A DNA stretch of 29,088 bases. Source: Falsiroseomonas sp044348345. GTDB lineage: Bacteria; Pseudomonadota; Alphaproteobacteria; Acetobacterales; Acetobacteraceae. The notes beneath the pieces were generated by a model. The model was given only the letters and a program-made list of their open reading frames with translations, was not told the origin of the DNA and ran no database searches. The DNA lies in assembly GCA_044348345.1 (NCBI GenBank), contig JBIKSZ010000013.1, forward strand, positions 1 to 29,088. The letters run 5' to 3'. Shown here piece after piece: positions 16,320 to 23,815 of the stretch (position 1 is its first letter; the number at the start of each line of letters is the position of its first letter). A program made the position numbers and the translations under genes.

Positions 16320-19300
16320 ATGTCCGACCGCCAGATGTTCCCCGCCCGGGTCCGCGCCGTTCTCGGCCCGACCAACACCGGCAAGACGCACCTCGCCATC
16401 ACGCGCATGCTCGCGCATGCCTCCGGCATCATCGGCTTCCCGCTGCGCCTGCTGGCGCGCGAGAATTACGATCGCATGGTCGCGGTGAAGGGCGAGAAGC
16501 ATGTCGCGCTCATCACCGGCGAGGAGAAGATCGTCCCGCCCGAGGCGCGCTGGTTCGCCTGCACGGTCGAAGCCATGCCGCTCGACCGCCGCACCGAATT
16601 CGTCGCGGTGGACGAGATCCAGCTCTGCGCCGATCCCGATCGCGGCCACATCTTCACCGACCGTCTGCTGAACGCCCGCGGCCTGGTCGAGACGATGTTC
16701 CTCGGCGCCGAGACGATCCGCCCGCTGCTGCAGCGCCTGGTGCCGCAGGCCGAGATCGAGACGCGCCCGCGCCTGTCGCAGCTGGCCCATGCGGGGCCGG
16801 CGAAGCTCACGCGCCTGCCGCCGCGCTCGGCCGTCGTCGCCTTCTCCGCGACCGAGGTCTATGCGATCGCCGAAGCCGTGCGCCGCCGCCGCGGTGGCTG
16901 CGCGGTGGTGATGGGGCGCCTCAGCCCGCGGACCCGCAACGCCCAGGTGGCGCTCTATCAGAACCGCGAGGTGGATTTCCTGGTCGCGACGGATGCGATC
17001 GGCATGGGCCTCAACATGGATGTGGACCATGTGGCCTTCGCATCCTTGCGCAAGTTCGACGGTCATGCGCTGCGCGACCTGACGTCGCAGGAAGCGGCCC
17101 AGATCGCCGGCCGCGCCGGGCGCGGCATGCGCGACGGCACTTTTGGTTCCACCGCTGATTCTGCGCCCATCCCGGACGAGATGGCGCGGCAGATCGAGAA
17201 CCACACATTCGAGCCGCTGACCCAGCTCGCCTGGCGCAATGCCGACCTCGATTTCGGCAGCGTGGATGCGTTGCTGGCCTCACTCGCCGCGCCGCCGCCG
17301 ATGGGCGGGCTCGCCAAGGGCAATGACGCGGTGGACCACATCACACTGCACGCGCTGTCGCGTGAGGCGGAGATGCGCGACCTCGCGCAAGGCCGCGCCC
17401 GCGTGCGGCTGCTGTGGGAAGCCTGCCAGGTCCCCGATTTCCGCAAGATCGCCGATGACAGCCACACGCGGCTCTGCGGCAAGATCTTCGGCCATCTGGC
17501 GAAGGATGGCCGCCTGCCCGACGACTGGGTGGCCGGCTCGGTCGCCGCGCTCGACAATACCGAGGGCGACCTGGATACGCTGATGGCGCGGCTCGCGAAT
17601 ATCCGCGTCTGGTCCTACATCGCCGCCCGCGCCGATTGGCTGGCGGACGCGCCGAGCCACCAGGCGGAGGCGCGCAAGGCCGAGGACAATGTCTCCGACG
17701 CGCTGCACGAACGCCTGATCGCGCGCTTCGTGGACCGCCGCGCCGCGCATCTGATCCGCCGGCTCGACGAGGACGATGCCAACCTGCTCTCGGCCGTGAC
17801 GCGCCAGGGCGAGGTGGTGGTGGAAGGCCACACGGTCGGCCGCGTGAAGGGCTTCCACTTCGAACCCGACCCCGCCGCAACCGAGGCGGAGGAGAAGAAG
17901 CTCGTGCTCCGCGCCGCGCGCCGCGCGCTGCGGGAGGAGATGCCGCGGCGCCTCGCCGCGCTCGAGACGGCGAAGGACGAGGCCTTCAGCCTGACGCCGC
18001 AGCACCGCGTGCTGTGGGACGGGGCAGAGGTCGCGCGGCTGCGCCCGGGGCCGGAGCCGCTGAAGCCGCTCCTCGACCCCATCGCCAGCGAGTTCCTGGA
18101 CAATGCGCAGCGCGACCGCGTGCGCGCGCGCCTGTCCACCTGGCTTGAGGCGCTGGTGCAGAAGGAGCTTGGCCCGCTCACCGCGGTGGAGGCCAAGGCC
18201 GCCGAGGACAACACGCTGCGCGGCCCGGCCTATCGCCTGCGCGAGGGCATGGGCCTGGTGCCCGGCGCGACGGAGCGCGAGATCCCGACCGAGCTGCGCG
18301 CGCGGCTGAAGGCGATCGGCATCCGCGCGGGGCGCTATGCGCTGTACCTGCCGGATGTGCTGAAGCCGCGGGCGATGGCGCTGCGCGCGCAGCTCTGGGC
18401 GCTGCGCCATCACCTGCCGACGCCGGCGCTGCCCAATCCGGGCCTCGTCTCCCTGACCCTGCCGGAGACGCCGCAGCCGCCGCCCGCCGACCCGCAGGCG
18501 CCGCGCCCGCCGGAAAGCTGGCCGCCGCACTTCGCCCCCTTCGCGGGCTGGCTGCAGGCCGGCCATGTGCTGCTGCGCCTCGATGTGGTGGAGCGCGTGG
18601 CGGGTGAGCTCGGTCACCTGACGCGCCGCGCCCCGGCGCCGCTGCCGGATGGCCTCGCCTCCCGCCTCGGCATCAAGGGCGATGTGCTGCCCATGGTGCT
18701 GGAGGCGATGGGCTTCCGGCTGATGCCGGCAGAGACGCTGGAGGAGGGGCAGTTCGGCCCGCCCGCGCCGGCGCGGCTCGGCGTGCTGCGCCATGAGCGC
18801 CCGGCGCGACCTGCGCCGCGCCCGCCGCGGCCCGAACGCGCTGAGCGGCAGCCGGGTGCGCCGAGCGGTGCGCCCGGTGGCACGCGCGATGGCGCGCCGC
18901 GCTGGGATCCCGCGACGATGTACGGCCCGCCCATCCCGCGCGAGCTGCGCCGGCCGCGGCCCGACCAGCGCGGCGACCGCCGCCCCGATGCCCAGGGCGA
19001 GCGCCGGTCCGACCAGCGTGGCCCGCGCCATGCGGATGGCCGTGGAGCCCGCGATGGGCGCGGCCCACGCCAGGATGGCGCGCCGCGCCAGGACCGCCCC
19101 GCCTCTGCGCCACCCGCCGAGGGCCAACAGCGGCGGGAGGAGCGGCCGCGCTTCGACCGACCGCGCCAGGATGGGCCCCGCCAGGACGGCCCCCGGCCCG
19201 AAGGCGGCCCCGCGCGCGACGCGCGGCGGGATGGCCCGCGACCGGATCGGCCCCGCCATGAGGGGCCGCGGCAGGAGGGGCCGCGCCGCGACGGCCCGCG

Positions 19301-19409
19301 GCGCGACCGTGACCGCGACGCCGATCGCGGGCCGCGCGAATACCAGTCCGGGCCCAAGGCGGATTCGCCCTTCGCCATGCTCGCCCAGCTGAAGCTCAAG
19401 AAGGACTGA
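16320..19409 (+). CDS. Suv3-like superfamily 2 RNA helicase with long Arg-rich C-terminal tail
   Basis: A 1029-aa helicase of the alphaproteobacterial Suv3-like type, related to the mitochondrial degradosome helicase. Walker A is GPTNTGKT (16-23), motif II is DEIQ (98-101), SATEVYAI is the motif III region, VATDAIGMGLNMD is motif V and QIAGRAGR (261-268) is motif VI. The helicase-associated region runs to about residue 820. After that comes an intrinsically disordered tail (about 822-1010) of repeated RQDGPR, RRDGPR and RPDRPR units, ending in the conserved DSPFAMLAQLKL. The ATG at 16320 (MSDRQMF) is chosen because the conserved sequence starts there; a GTG at 16218 adds a non-conserved leader. 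It is followed after one base by the S4 gene, forming an operon. A role in RNA turnover is inferred from the family. Confidence 0.92.
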   Translation: MSDRQMFPARVRAVLGPTNTGKTHLAITRMLAHASGIIGFPLRLLARENYDRMVAVKGEKHVALITGEEKIVPPEARWFACTVEAMPLDRRTEFVAVDEIQLCADPDRGHIFTDRLLNARGLVETMFLGAETIRPLLQRLVPQAEIETRPRLSQLAHAGPAKLTRLPPRSAVVAFSATEVYAIAEAVRRRRGGCAVVMGRLSPRTRNAQVALYQNREVDFLVATDAIGMGLNMDVDHVAFASLRKFDGHALRDLTSQEAAQIAGRAGRGMRDGTFGSTADSAPIPDEMARQIENHTFEPLTQLAWRNADLDFGSVDALLASLAAPPPMGGLAKGNDAVDHITLHALSREAEMRDLAQGRARVRLLWEACQVPDFRKIADDSHTRLCGKIFGHLAKDGRLPDDWVAGSVAALDNTEGDLDTLMARLANIRVWSYIAARADWLADAPSHQAEARKAEDNVSDALHERLIARFVDRRAAHLIRRLDEDDANLLSAVTRQGEVVVEGHTVGRVKGFHFEPDPAATEAEEKKLVLRAARRALREEMPRRLAALETAKDEAFSLTPQHRVLWDGAEVARLRPGPEPLKPLLDPIASEFLDNAQRDRVRARLSTWLEALVQKELGPLTAVEAKAAEDNTLRGPAYRLREGMGLVPGATEREIPTELRARLKAIGIRAGRYALYLPDVLKPRAMALRAQLWALRHHLPTPALPNPGLVSLTLPETPQPPPADPQAPRPPESWPPHFAPFAGWLQAGHVLLRLDVVERVAGELGHLTRRAPAPLPDGLASRLGIKGDVLPMVLEAMGFRLMPAETLEEGQFGPPAPARLGVLRHERPARPAPRPPRPERAERQPGAPSGAPGGTRDGAPRWDPATMYGPPIPRELRRPRPDQRGDRRPDAQGERRSDQRGPRHADGRGARDGRGPRQDGAPRQDRPASAPPAEGQQRREERPRFDRPRQDGPRQDGPRPEGGPARDARRDGPRPDRPRHEGPRQEGPRRDGPRRDRDRDADRGPREYQSGPKADSPFAMLAQLKLKKD

Positions 19410-19410
19410 A

Positions 19411-19713
19411 ATGGCGGAGCCGGGGGATGGGGCCTTCACGGGCGAACCCTTCCAGCGGCTCGATCTCTGGCTGTGGTGCGCGCGGCTGGCGAAGACGCGA
19501 GCAGAGTGCGCGCGCCAGGTCGCGGCTGGCGCGATCCGGCTGAACCGCCAGCCGACCGACAAGGCCCATGCCAGGCTGCGCGTCGGGGATGTGCTGACCA
19601 TCGCCCTGCACGGAAGGGTGCGGGTCTGGCGCGTCCTGGCGCTCGCCACCCGGCGTGGTCCGCCGGCGGAGGCACGAGGCCTGTACGAGGACCTGTCCGA
19701 CGACGCTGGATAG
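19411..19713 (+). CDS. S4-domain RNA-binding protein (Hsp15-like)
   Basis: A 100-aa protein that is essentially one S4 RNA-binding domain: QRLDLWLWCARLAKTRAECA, then VAAGAIRLNRQPTDKAHARL and VGDVLTIAL. This is the fold of Hsp15/HslR, which rescues stalled 50S subunits carrying peptidyl-tRNA. The identity as a functional HslR is inferred. The ATG lies one base after the helicase stop, implying tight coupling. Pairing of this gene with the Suv3-like helicase and fdxA is a recurring alphaproteobacterial arrangement. Confidence 0.9.
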   Translation: MAEPGDGAFTGEPFQRLDLWLWCARLAKTRAECARQVAAGAIRLNRQPTDKAHARLRVGDVLTIALHGRVRVWRVLALATRRGPPAEARGLYEDLSDDAG

Positions 19714-19809
19714 GCCGCGCCGGCTTGCCTTGTGCGGCGGGGCAGGCCAATTCTTTGCAGCCGGAGGCCGCATGCGCTGCGGACCCAGGCGCGTGCCCGG
19801 AGGGTTGAA

Positions 19810-20142
19810 GTGACCTACGTCGTCACCGAGAACTGCATCAAGTGCAAGTACATGGACTGCGTCGAAGTCTGTCCGGTGGACTGCTTCTACGTCGGCGAGA
19901 ACATGCTGGTCATCCATCCCGACGAGTGCATCGACTGCGGCGTGTGTGAGCCCGAATGCCCGGCGGAAGCGATCGTGCCGGACAGCGACGACAAGGCCTC
20001 GGCCTGGGTCGAGCTGAACCGCACCTATGCGACGCAATGGCCGAACATCACCCGCAAGGGCGAGGCGCCGGACGACGCCGATGCGTGGAAGGACAAGCCC
20101 GGCAAGGCGGAGCTGTTCAACCCCGAACCCGGCAAGCCCTGA
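19810..20142 (+). CDS. fdxA: 7Fe ferredoxin FdxA ([3Fe-4S][4Fe-4S])
   Basis: A 110-aa ferredoxin of the Azotobacter FdI / FdxA type. Counting the start as Met 1, the cysteines are C9, C12, C17, C21, C25, C40, C43, C46 and C50, in CIKCKYMDCVEVCPVDC and CIDCGVCEPECP. This spacing is diagnostic for one [3Fe-4S] and one [4Fe-4S] cluster. The GTG at 19810 is chosen because GGAGGG lies six bases upstream and the family begins T-Y-V-V-x-x-N-C; the longer frame from 19732 adds a non-conserved leader. It is 96 bp after the S4 gene and could be co-transcribed with it. Confidence 0.95.
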   Translation: MTYVVTENCIKCKYMDCVEVCPVDCFYVGENMLVIHPDECIDCGVCEPECPAEAIVPDSDDKASAWVELNRTYATQWPNITRKGEAPDDADAWKDKPGKAELFNPEPGKP

Positions 20143-20161
20143 AACACCGCTGAGAATGCCG

Positions 20162-20216
20162 GCCGCAGAGGCCTGCGGCACCCGCCCCTGAGCCTCGCGG
20201 ACCCCGAATCGGTCCG
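20162..20216 (+). terminator. Two consecutive hairpins after fdxA
   Basis: GCCGCAG-AGGC-CTGCGGC (20162-20179) is a perfect 7-bp stem with a tetraloop, 19 bp after the fdxA stop. CGGACC/GGTCCG (20198-20216) is a second, 6-bp stem. Neither is followed by a T run, so termination may be partial and leave some read-through into carD. Confidence 0.4.
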
Positions 20217-20220
20217 GGGA

Positions 20221-20249
20221 TGGCAATCTCTTGTAGATTGCGGTATCAT
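20221..20249 (+). promoter_or_regulatory. Candidate carD promoter with an embedded operator-like dyad
   Basis: A -10-like TATCAT (20244-20249) lies 17 bp after a weak -35-like TGGCAA (20221-20226). Within the spacer region is a perfect dyad, GCAATCT-CTTGT-AGATTGC (20223-20241). A protein bound there would overlap the polymerase footprint. The implied 5' leader to the carD start at 20442 is about 185 nt and holds no other gene. Confidence 0.4.
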
Positions 20250-20441
20250 TTCAACGGGATCGGGAAACGGGCTTCGGTTCCGGGCGCTGCACCTCAGGCG
20301 CGGCGGCGGGGCTGGGCTTACTCCTCGGGAAAGGGGCGCATCGCGTCTGCGGCGCGCCCAGCCTTGCCCGTCGGGGACGGATTCGTGCGACGGATGGCCG
20401 GGGTCGCTGAAACCCGGGGCGACGAACGGGCGGGTAGCGTC

Positions 20442-22088
20442 ATGAAGGCAACCGCGCAGTCGAAGACCAACCGGGCTGGCAAGAGCCCGGCGAAGCCGCC
20501 GGCCAAGGCCGCCGCCAAGCCCGCGAAGAAAGCCGCGAAGAAGCCCGCCAGCCCGCCGGCCAAGACCTCCAAACCCGCCGCGAAGGTAGCCAAGCCCGTG
20601 GGCAAGCCCGCGGCCAAGCCTGTGGCGAAGACCACCGCCAAGACAGCGACCCGCGCCACCACCAAGCCGGCCAGCAAGCCGGCGGCCAAGCCTGTGGCGA
20701 AGACCGCCACCAAGACGGCGACCCGCGCCGCCGCGAAGCCAGTCGCGAAGGCGGCCCCGGCCAAGACAGCAGCCCACAAGCCCGCCCCGAAGGCGGCCGT
20801 GAAGACACCGGCCAAGGCAGCGACCAAGGCGGCGGTGAAGCCGGCCTCGAAGCCAGTTGCGAAGGCAGTTGCAAAGGCAGCCGCCAAGGCCCCGGCGAAG
20901 CCGGCCCCGAAGGCGGTTGCGAAGGCGCCAGCCAAGGCCCCCGCGAAGCAGGCCCCGAAGCCGGTTGCGAAGGCGACAGCCCAGGCCCCCGCGAAGCAAG
21001 CCCCGAAGCCGGCCGTGAAGGCGACGGCCCAGGCCCCCGCGAAGCAAGCCCCGAAGCCGGCCGTGAAGGCGACGGCCCAGGCCCCTGCGGAACAAGCGCC
21101 GAAGGGCGCCCCGAAGGCGCTGGCCGAGGCCCCCGCGAAGCAGGCCCAGAAGCCAGCCGTGAAGGCGACGGCCCAGGCCCCCGCGGAGCAGGCGGCGAAG
21201 GAGGCCCCGAAGGCTGCCCCCGCGGCGGCCGCGCCACCGCCGGTGGCCACGGAGCCTGCGTCCCAGGTCACGCCTCCGCCGCCGCCCGCCAAGGCGCCGG
21301 CCAAGCCCGCGGCACCGAAGCCAGCCAAGCCCGCGCCGACGGCAGAGGCCGCGCCGAAGCCTGCGGCCCCGGCGGTCGCCGCGCCAGCGGTCAGCCCGGC
21401 ACCGGTGGCCCCGAAGGCGCCGCCGGCCCAGCCCGCGCCCGCCGCCCCGCCCAAGGCTGCTGCCCCGGCCGCCAAGGTGCCGCCCGCGCCTCCGCCTGCC
21501 GCAGCCCCGCCCGTCGCGGCGGCCGCGCCCGCCAGGCCGCACCATGGCTCGTCCATGCATGGCGGCCCGCATGTCCCGCCGCCGCGGGCCAGGTCGCCGC
21601 AGGTCGAGTTCAAGGCCGGCGACTACGTCGTCTACCCGACCCATGGCGTCGGCCAGGTGCAGGGGATCGAGGACATGCCGGTGGCCGGCATGTCGCTGAA
21701 GGTGATCATCGTCACCTTCGAGGAGAACCGGATGACGCTGCGCGTCCCGGTCAACAAGGCGTCCTCCTCGGGCCTGCGCAAGCTGGCCACGCAGGAGGTG
21801 ATCAACGAAGCGCTCGAGGTGCTGCGCGGCCGCGCTCGCATCAAGCGCACCATGTGGTCGCGCCGCGCGCAGGAATACGAACAGAAGATCAACTCGGGCG
21901 ACCCGCTGGCGATCGCGGAGGTGGTGCGCGACCTGCACCGCAATGCCGGCCAGCCGGACCAGTCCTTCTCCGAGCGGCAGATCTACGAACAGGCGCTGGA
22001 TCGCCTGGCGGCCGAGCTCGCCGCCATTGACCGCACCGACAAGCCGACAGCGGCGGAGAAGCTGCAGGTCGTCCTGAAATCGGCCTAA
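20442..22088 (+). CDS. carD: CarD-family RNA polymerase-binding regulator fused to a histone H1-like Lys/Ala/Pro tail
   Basis: A 548-aa protein in two parts. Residues 1 to about 385 are Lys/Ala/Pro-rich, with units such as KPAAKPVAKT and KQAPKPAVKATAQAPA, then a Pro/Ala-rich linker; this resembles histone H1-like and AlgP-type tails. Residues about 388-548 are a CarD/CdnL domain, starting VEFKAGDYVVYPTHGVGQVQ and including PVNKASSSGLRKL and RRAQEYEQKINSGDPLAIAE. CarD proteins bind the RNA polymerase beta subunit and stabilise open complexes, notably at rRNA promoters. Alphaproteobacterial CarD is usually around 170 aa, so the extension roughly triples it. The ATG at 20442 (MKATAQ) begins the Lys-rich segment; an in-frame ATG at 20220 would overlap the likely promoter. 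A strong terminator follows. Confidence 0.9.
   Translation: MKATAQSKTNRAGKSPAKPPAKAAAKPAKKAAKKPASPPAKTSKPAAKVAKPVGKPAAKPVAKTTAKTATRATTKPASKPAAKPVAKTATKTATRAAAKPVAKAAPAKTAAHKPAPKAAVKTPAKAATKAAVKPASKPVAKAVAKAAAKAPAKPAPKAVAKAPAKAPAKQAPKPVAKATAQAPAKQAPKPAVKATAQAPAKQAPKPAVKATAQAPAEQAPKGAPKALAEAPAKQAQKPAVKATAQAPAEQAAKEAPKAAPAAAAPPPVATEPASQVTPPPPPAKAPAKPAAPKPAKPAPTAEAAPKPAAPAVAAPAVSPAPVAPKAPPAQPAPAAPPKAAAPAAKVPPAPPPAAAPPVAAAAPARPHHGSSMHGGPHVPPPRARSPQVEFKAGDYVVYPTHGVGQVQGIEDMPVAGMSLKVIIVTFEENRMTLRVPVNKASSSGLRKLATQEVINEALEVLRGRARIKRTMWSRRAQEYEQKINSGDPLAIAEVVRDLHRNAGQPDQSFSERQIYEQALDRLAAELAAIDRTDKPTAAEKLQVVLKSA
20850..21233 (+). repeat. Eight 48-bp tandem units inside carD
   Basis: From 20850 the reading frame shows a 16-residue period: KPVAKAVAKAAAKAPA, KPAPKAVAKAPAKAPA, KQAPKPVAKATAQAPA, two copies of KQAPKPAVKATAQAPA, then EQAPKGAPKALAEAPA, KQAQKPAVKATAQAPA and a degenerate eighth. 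Boundaries fall every 48 bp (20850, 20898, 20946, 20994, 21042, 21090, 21138, 21186). Units at 20994 and 21042 are nearly identical in DNA, a sign of recent duplication. Confidence 0.85.
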
Positions 22089-22260
22089 GCCCGCTTTGGT
22101 GCCCTCAAGCGCAGGGCGCGACCTCCGGCCGCTTGGCTCGCCGCAGTAGCGGCGGGCCGCATTCGCGGCCTCGGCCAGCGTGTAGAACGCCGGCCGCCAT
22201 CGGATCGCCATCACCGCCGCTTGGTATGGGCGTGCTTTGCTTTCCGCACTCGTACCAACA

Positions 22261-22294
22261 AAAAACCCCGGCAGGCCGCCCTGCCGGGGTTTTT
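22261..22294. terminator. Strong bidirectional Rho-independent terminator
   Basis: CCCCGGCAG (22266-22274) and CTGCCGGGG (22281-22289) form a perfect 9-bp stem with a 6-nt loop, flanked by an A run on the left and TTTTT on the right. It therefore serves both the carD transcript (plus) and the converging Bax-inhibitor gene (minus). The 172 bp between carD and this hairpin show no supported gene. Confidence 0.92.
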
Positions 22295-22350
22295 CTTTGG
22301 CTGGCGCCGCGGCGCTCCGGCCGGCCCCGAAGGACCGGCCGGTTGTCGCG

Positions 22351-23151
22351 TCAGTCGCTGTTCTGGCGCACGCCGATCAGCTGCATCAGCAGCTGGAAGA
22401 TGTTGATGAAGTTCAGGTAGAGGCCCAGCGCGTCGAAGACGCTGCGCTTCGCGGCACCATCCGTGCCTTCGGCGTAGGCGTATTCGATGTAGTCGGCCTT
22501 GATGCGCTGCGTGTCGTAGGCGGTGAGGCCGACGAAGACGACCACGCCGATCACGCTGATGGCGAAGTGCAGCGCCGAGCTCTGCAGGAAGATGTTGACC
22601 AGGCCGGCGATCAGGATGCCGATCAGGCCCATCATCAGGAAGGAGCCCATGCGCGTGAGGTCCGCCTTGGTCGTGTAGCCATAAAGGCTGACCGCGCCGA
22701 ACATCGCCGCCGTGATGAAGAAGGTCGAAGCGACGGAAGCGCCCGTGTAGATCAGCAGGATGTTGCTGATCGAAGCGCCCATCACCGCGCAGAAGATCCA
22801 GAACAGCGCCTGCGCCGTGGTCTTGCTCATCCGGTTGATGCCGAAGCTCAGCACCAGGATGAAGGCGAGCGGCGAGAGCATCGCCACCCAGCCCAGGATC
22901 GTCGGCACCGTCGCATTGCCGCGCGGCGTGCGGACCACCTGGTAGAACAGCTCCGACGCGCCCGTGTTGACGATCAGGAAGGCGACGATGCCGGTCAGCA
23001 GGAGGCCGGAGGCCATCCAGTTGTAGACGCGGAGCATGTACGCCCGCAGGCCGGCGTCGAGCTGGGCGGCATCAACGGCCGCGGACCGCCCGAGGGGCTG
23101 GGTCCAGGCCGACGTGCCCGTCTGAAAGCGGTTGTCGGGACCGAAAGCCAT
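22351..23151 (-). CDS. Bax inhibitor-1 / YccA family membrane protein
   Basis: A 266-aa protein with seven hydrophobic helices, matching the Bax inhibitor-1 (TMBIM, YccA/YbhL) family. Recognisable blocks are RAYMLRVYNWMASGLLLTG at the first helix, SISNILLIYTGASVASTFF, the FVGLTAYDTQRIK loop and the C-terminal ALGLYLNFINIFQLLMQLIG. Bacterial members are proposed calcium- or pH-sensitive leak channels and partners of FtsH (YccA); the exact role here is unknown. A GGGAGGATGAT ribosome site precedes the ATG at 23151, with a good sigma-70-like promoter about 55 bp upstream and a bidirectional terminator downstream, so it is a one-gene unit. Confidence 0.95.
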   Translation of the reverse strand: MAFGPDNRFQTGTSAWTQPLGRSAAVDAAQLDAGLRAYMLRVYNWMASGLLLTGIVAFLIVNTGASELFYQVVRTPRGNATVPTILGWVAMLSPLAFILVLSFGINRMSKTTAQALFWIFCAVMGASISNILLIYTGASVASTFFITAAMFGAVSLYGYTTKADLTRMGSFLMMGLIGILIAGLVNIFLQSSALHFAISVIGVVVFVGLTAYDTQRIKADYIEYAYAEGTDGAAKRSVFDALGLYLNFINIFQLLMQLIGVRQNSD

Positions 23152-23207
23152 GGTCAGATCATCCTCCCGGCGGGACGGGGTGAGTGAGGGACGTCCCGGC
23201 GTGCCTT

Positions 23208-23237
23208 ATCATATGGAGTTTTCGTAATACCGATCAA
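23208..23237 (-). promoter_or_regulatory. Sigma-70-type promoter for the Bax-inhibitor gene
   Basis: Read on the minus strand: TTGATC (-35, 23237-23232), an 18-bp spacer, and TATGAT (-10, 23213-23208). The predicted start near 23201 gives a leader of about 50 nt to the ATG at 23151. It is the best promoter match in the window. Confidence 0.65.
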
Positions 23238-23292
23238 CCGCTGAGTCGCGCCGTTCCGCTCCCGGCGTCGCGACGGCGATGTGACATTGGCG

Positions 23293-23808
23293 TCAGGCCG
23301 CGCCTTCGGTCCAGTACCCCTCATGCGGCTTGGCGCCTTCGGCCTCGAGGCAGGGGCCGACGACCTCGACCTTCTCCGCCGCGCTGCCCAGCACCGCCCG
23401 GCAGGAGAGCGAGAGGCCCGCCGTGTGCGGCTGCGCGTTGCGCAGATGCAGGATCGCCGCGGCCGACAGCCCGTACACCACGCGCCCGACGCCCGTGTAG
23501 AAGATCGCCGAGGCGCACATCGCGCAGGGCTCGCCCGAGGAATAGATCGTGGCGCGCCGCAGCCTCGCCCGCGGGATCGCGGCCGCGATCACCGCCTGGC
23601 AGGCATTCATCTCGGAATGCGCGAGCGTGCCGCCGCCGCCCGTACCCTGGGTGGAGAGGCCCTCGGCCAGGATGGTGCCGTCCTCGGCGATGATCACCGC
23701 CGCGAAGGGCCGGTCGCCGCGCGCACGCGCCTGCCCGGCCAGCGCATAGGCGTGGCGCAGGCGGCTGGCATCGGGCTCTACGATTGAATCTTCCATAGCG
23801 TCGAGCAT
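23293..23808 (-). CDS. Nucleoside/cytidine deaminase-family protein
   Basis: A 171-aa zinc-dependent deaminase of the CDA/TadA/guanine-deaminase superfamily. The zinc and catalytic motif is H64-S-E66 in TLAHSEMNA, and the second zinc motif is C95-x2-C98 in GEPCAMCASAIFY. HSE in place of HAE is a common variant outside tRNA-specific TadA. The substrate (guanine, cytosine or another base) cannot be fixed from these motifs. Starts at 23808 (MLDAMED) and 23796 (MEDSIVE) are both plausible; neither has a strong ribosome site. The start is only seven bases after the stop of the ABC permease gene, so it is probably the last gene of that operon. Confidence 0.85.
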   Translation of the reverse strand: MLDAMEDSIVEPDASRLRHAYALAGQARARGDRPFAAVIIAEDGTILAEGLSTQGTGGGGTLAHSEMNACQAVIAAAIPRARLRRATIYSSGEPCAMCASAIFYTGVGRVVYGLSAAAILHLRNAQPHTAGLSLSCRAVLGSAAEKVEVVGPCLEAEGAKPHEGYWTEGAA

Positions 23809-23815
23809 TCCATAC

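Noticed and set aside
17280..19649. 789-codon minus-strand frame across the helicase
   Set aside because: Antisense shadow produced by GC-rich codon bias; no recognisable motif and the plus-strand helicase is clear.
20850..21233. Possible CRISPR-like array
   Set aside because: The 48-bp repeats are contiguous, in frame and lack unique spacers; they encode the carD tail.
20025..22214. 729-codon minus-strand Arg/Gly-rich frame across carD
   Set aside because: Mirror of the Lys/Ala/Pro repeats. Its first 23 codons (FYTLAEAANAARRY at 22140-22200) look protein-like and lie outside carD, but the frame has no stop of its own before entering carD antisense, so no small gene is called.
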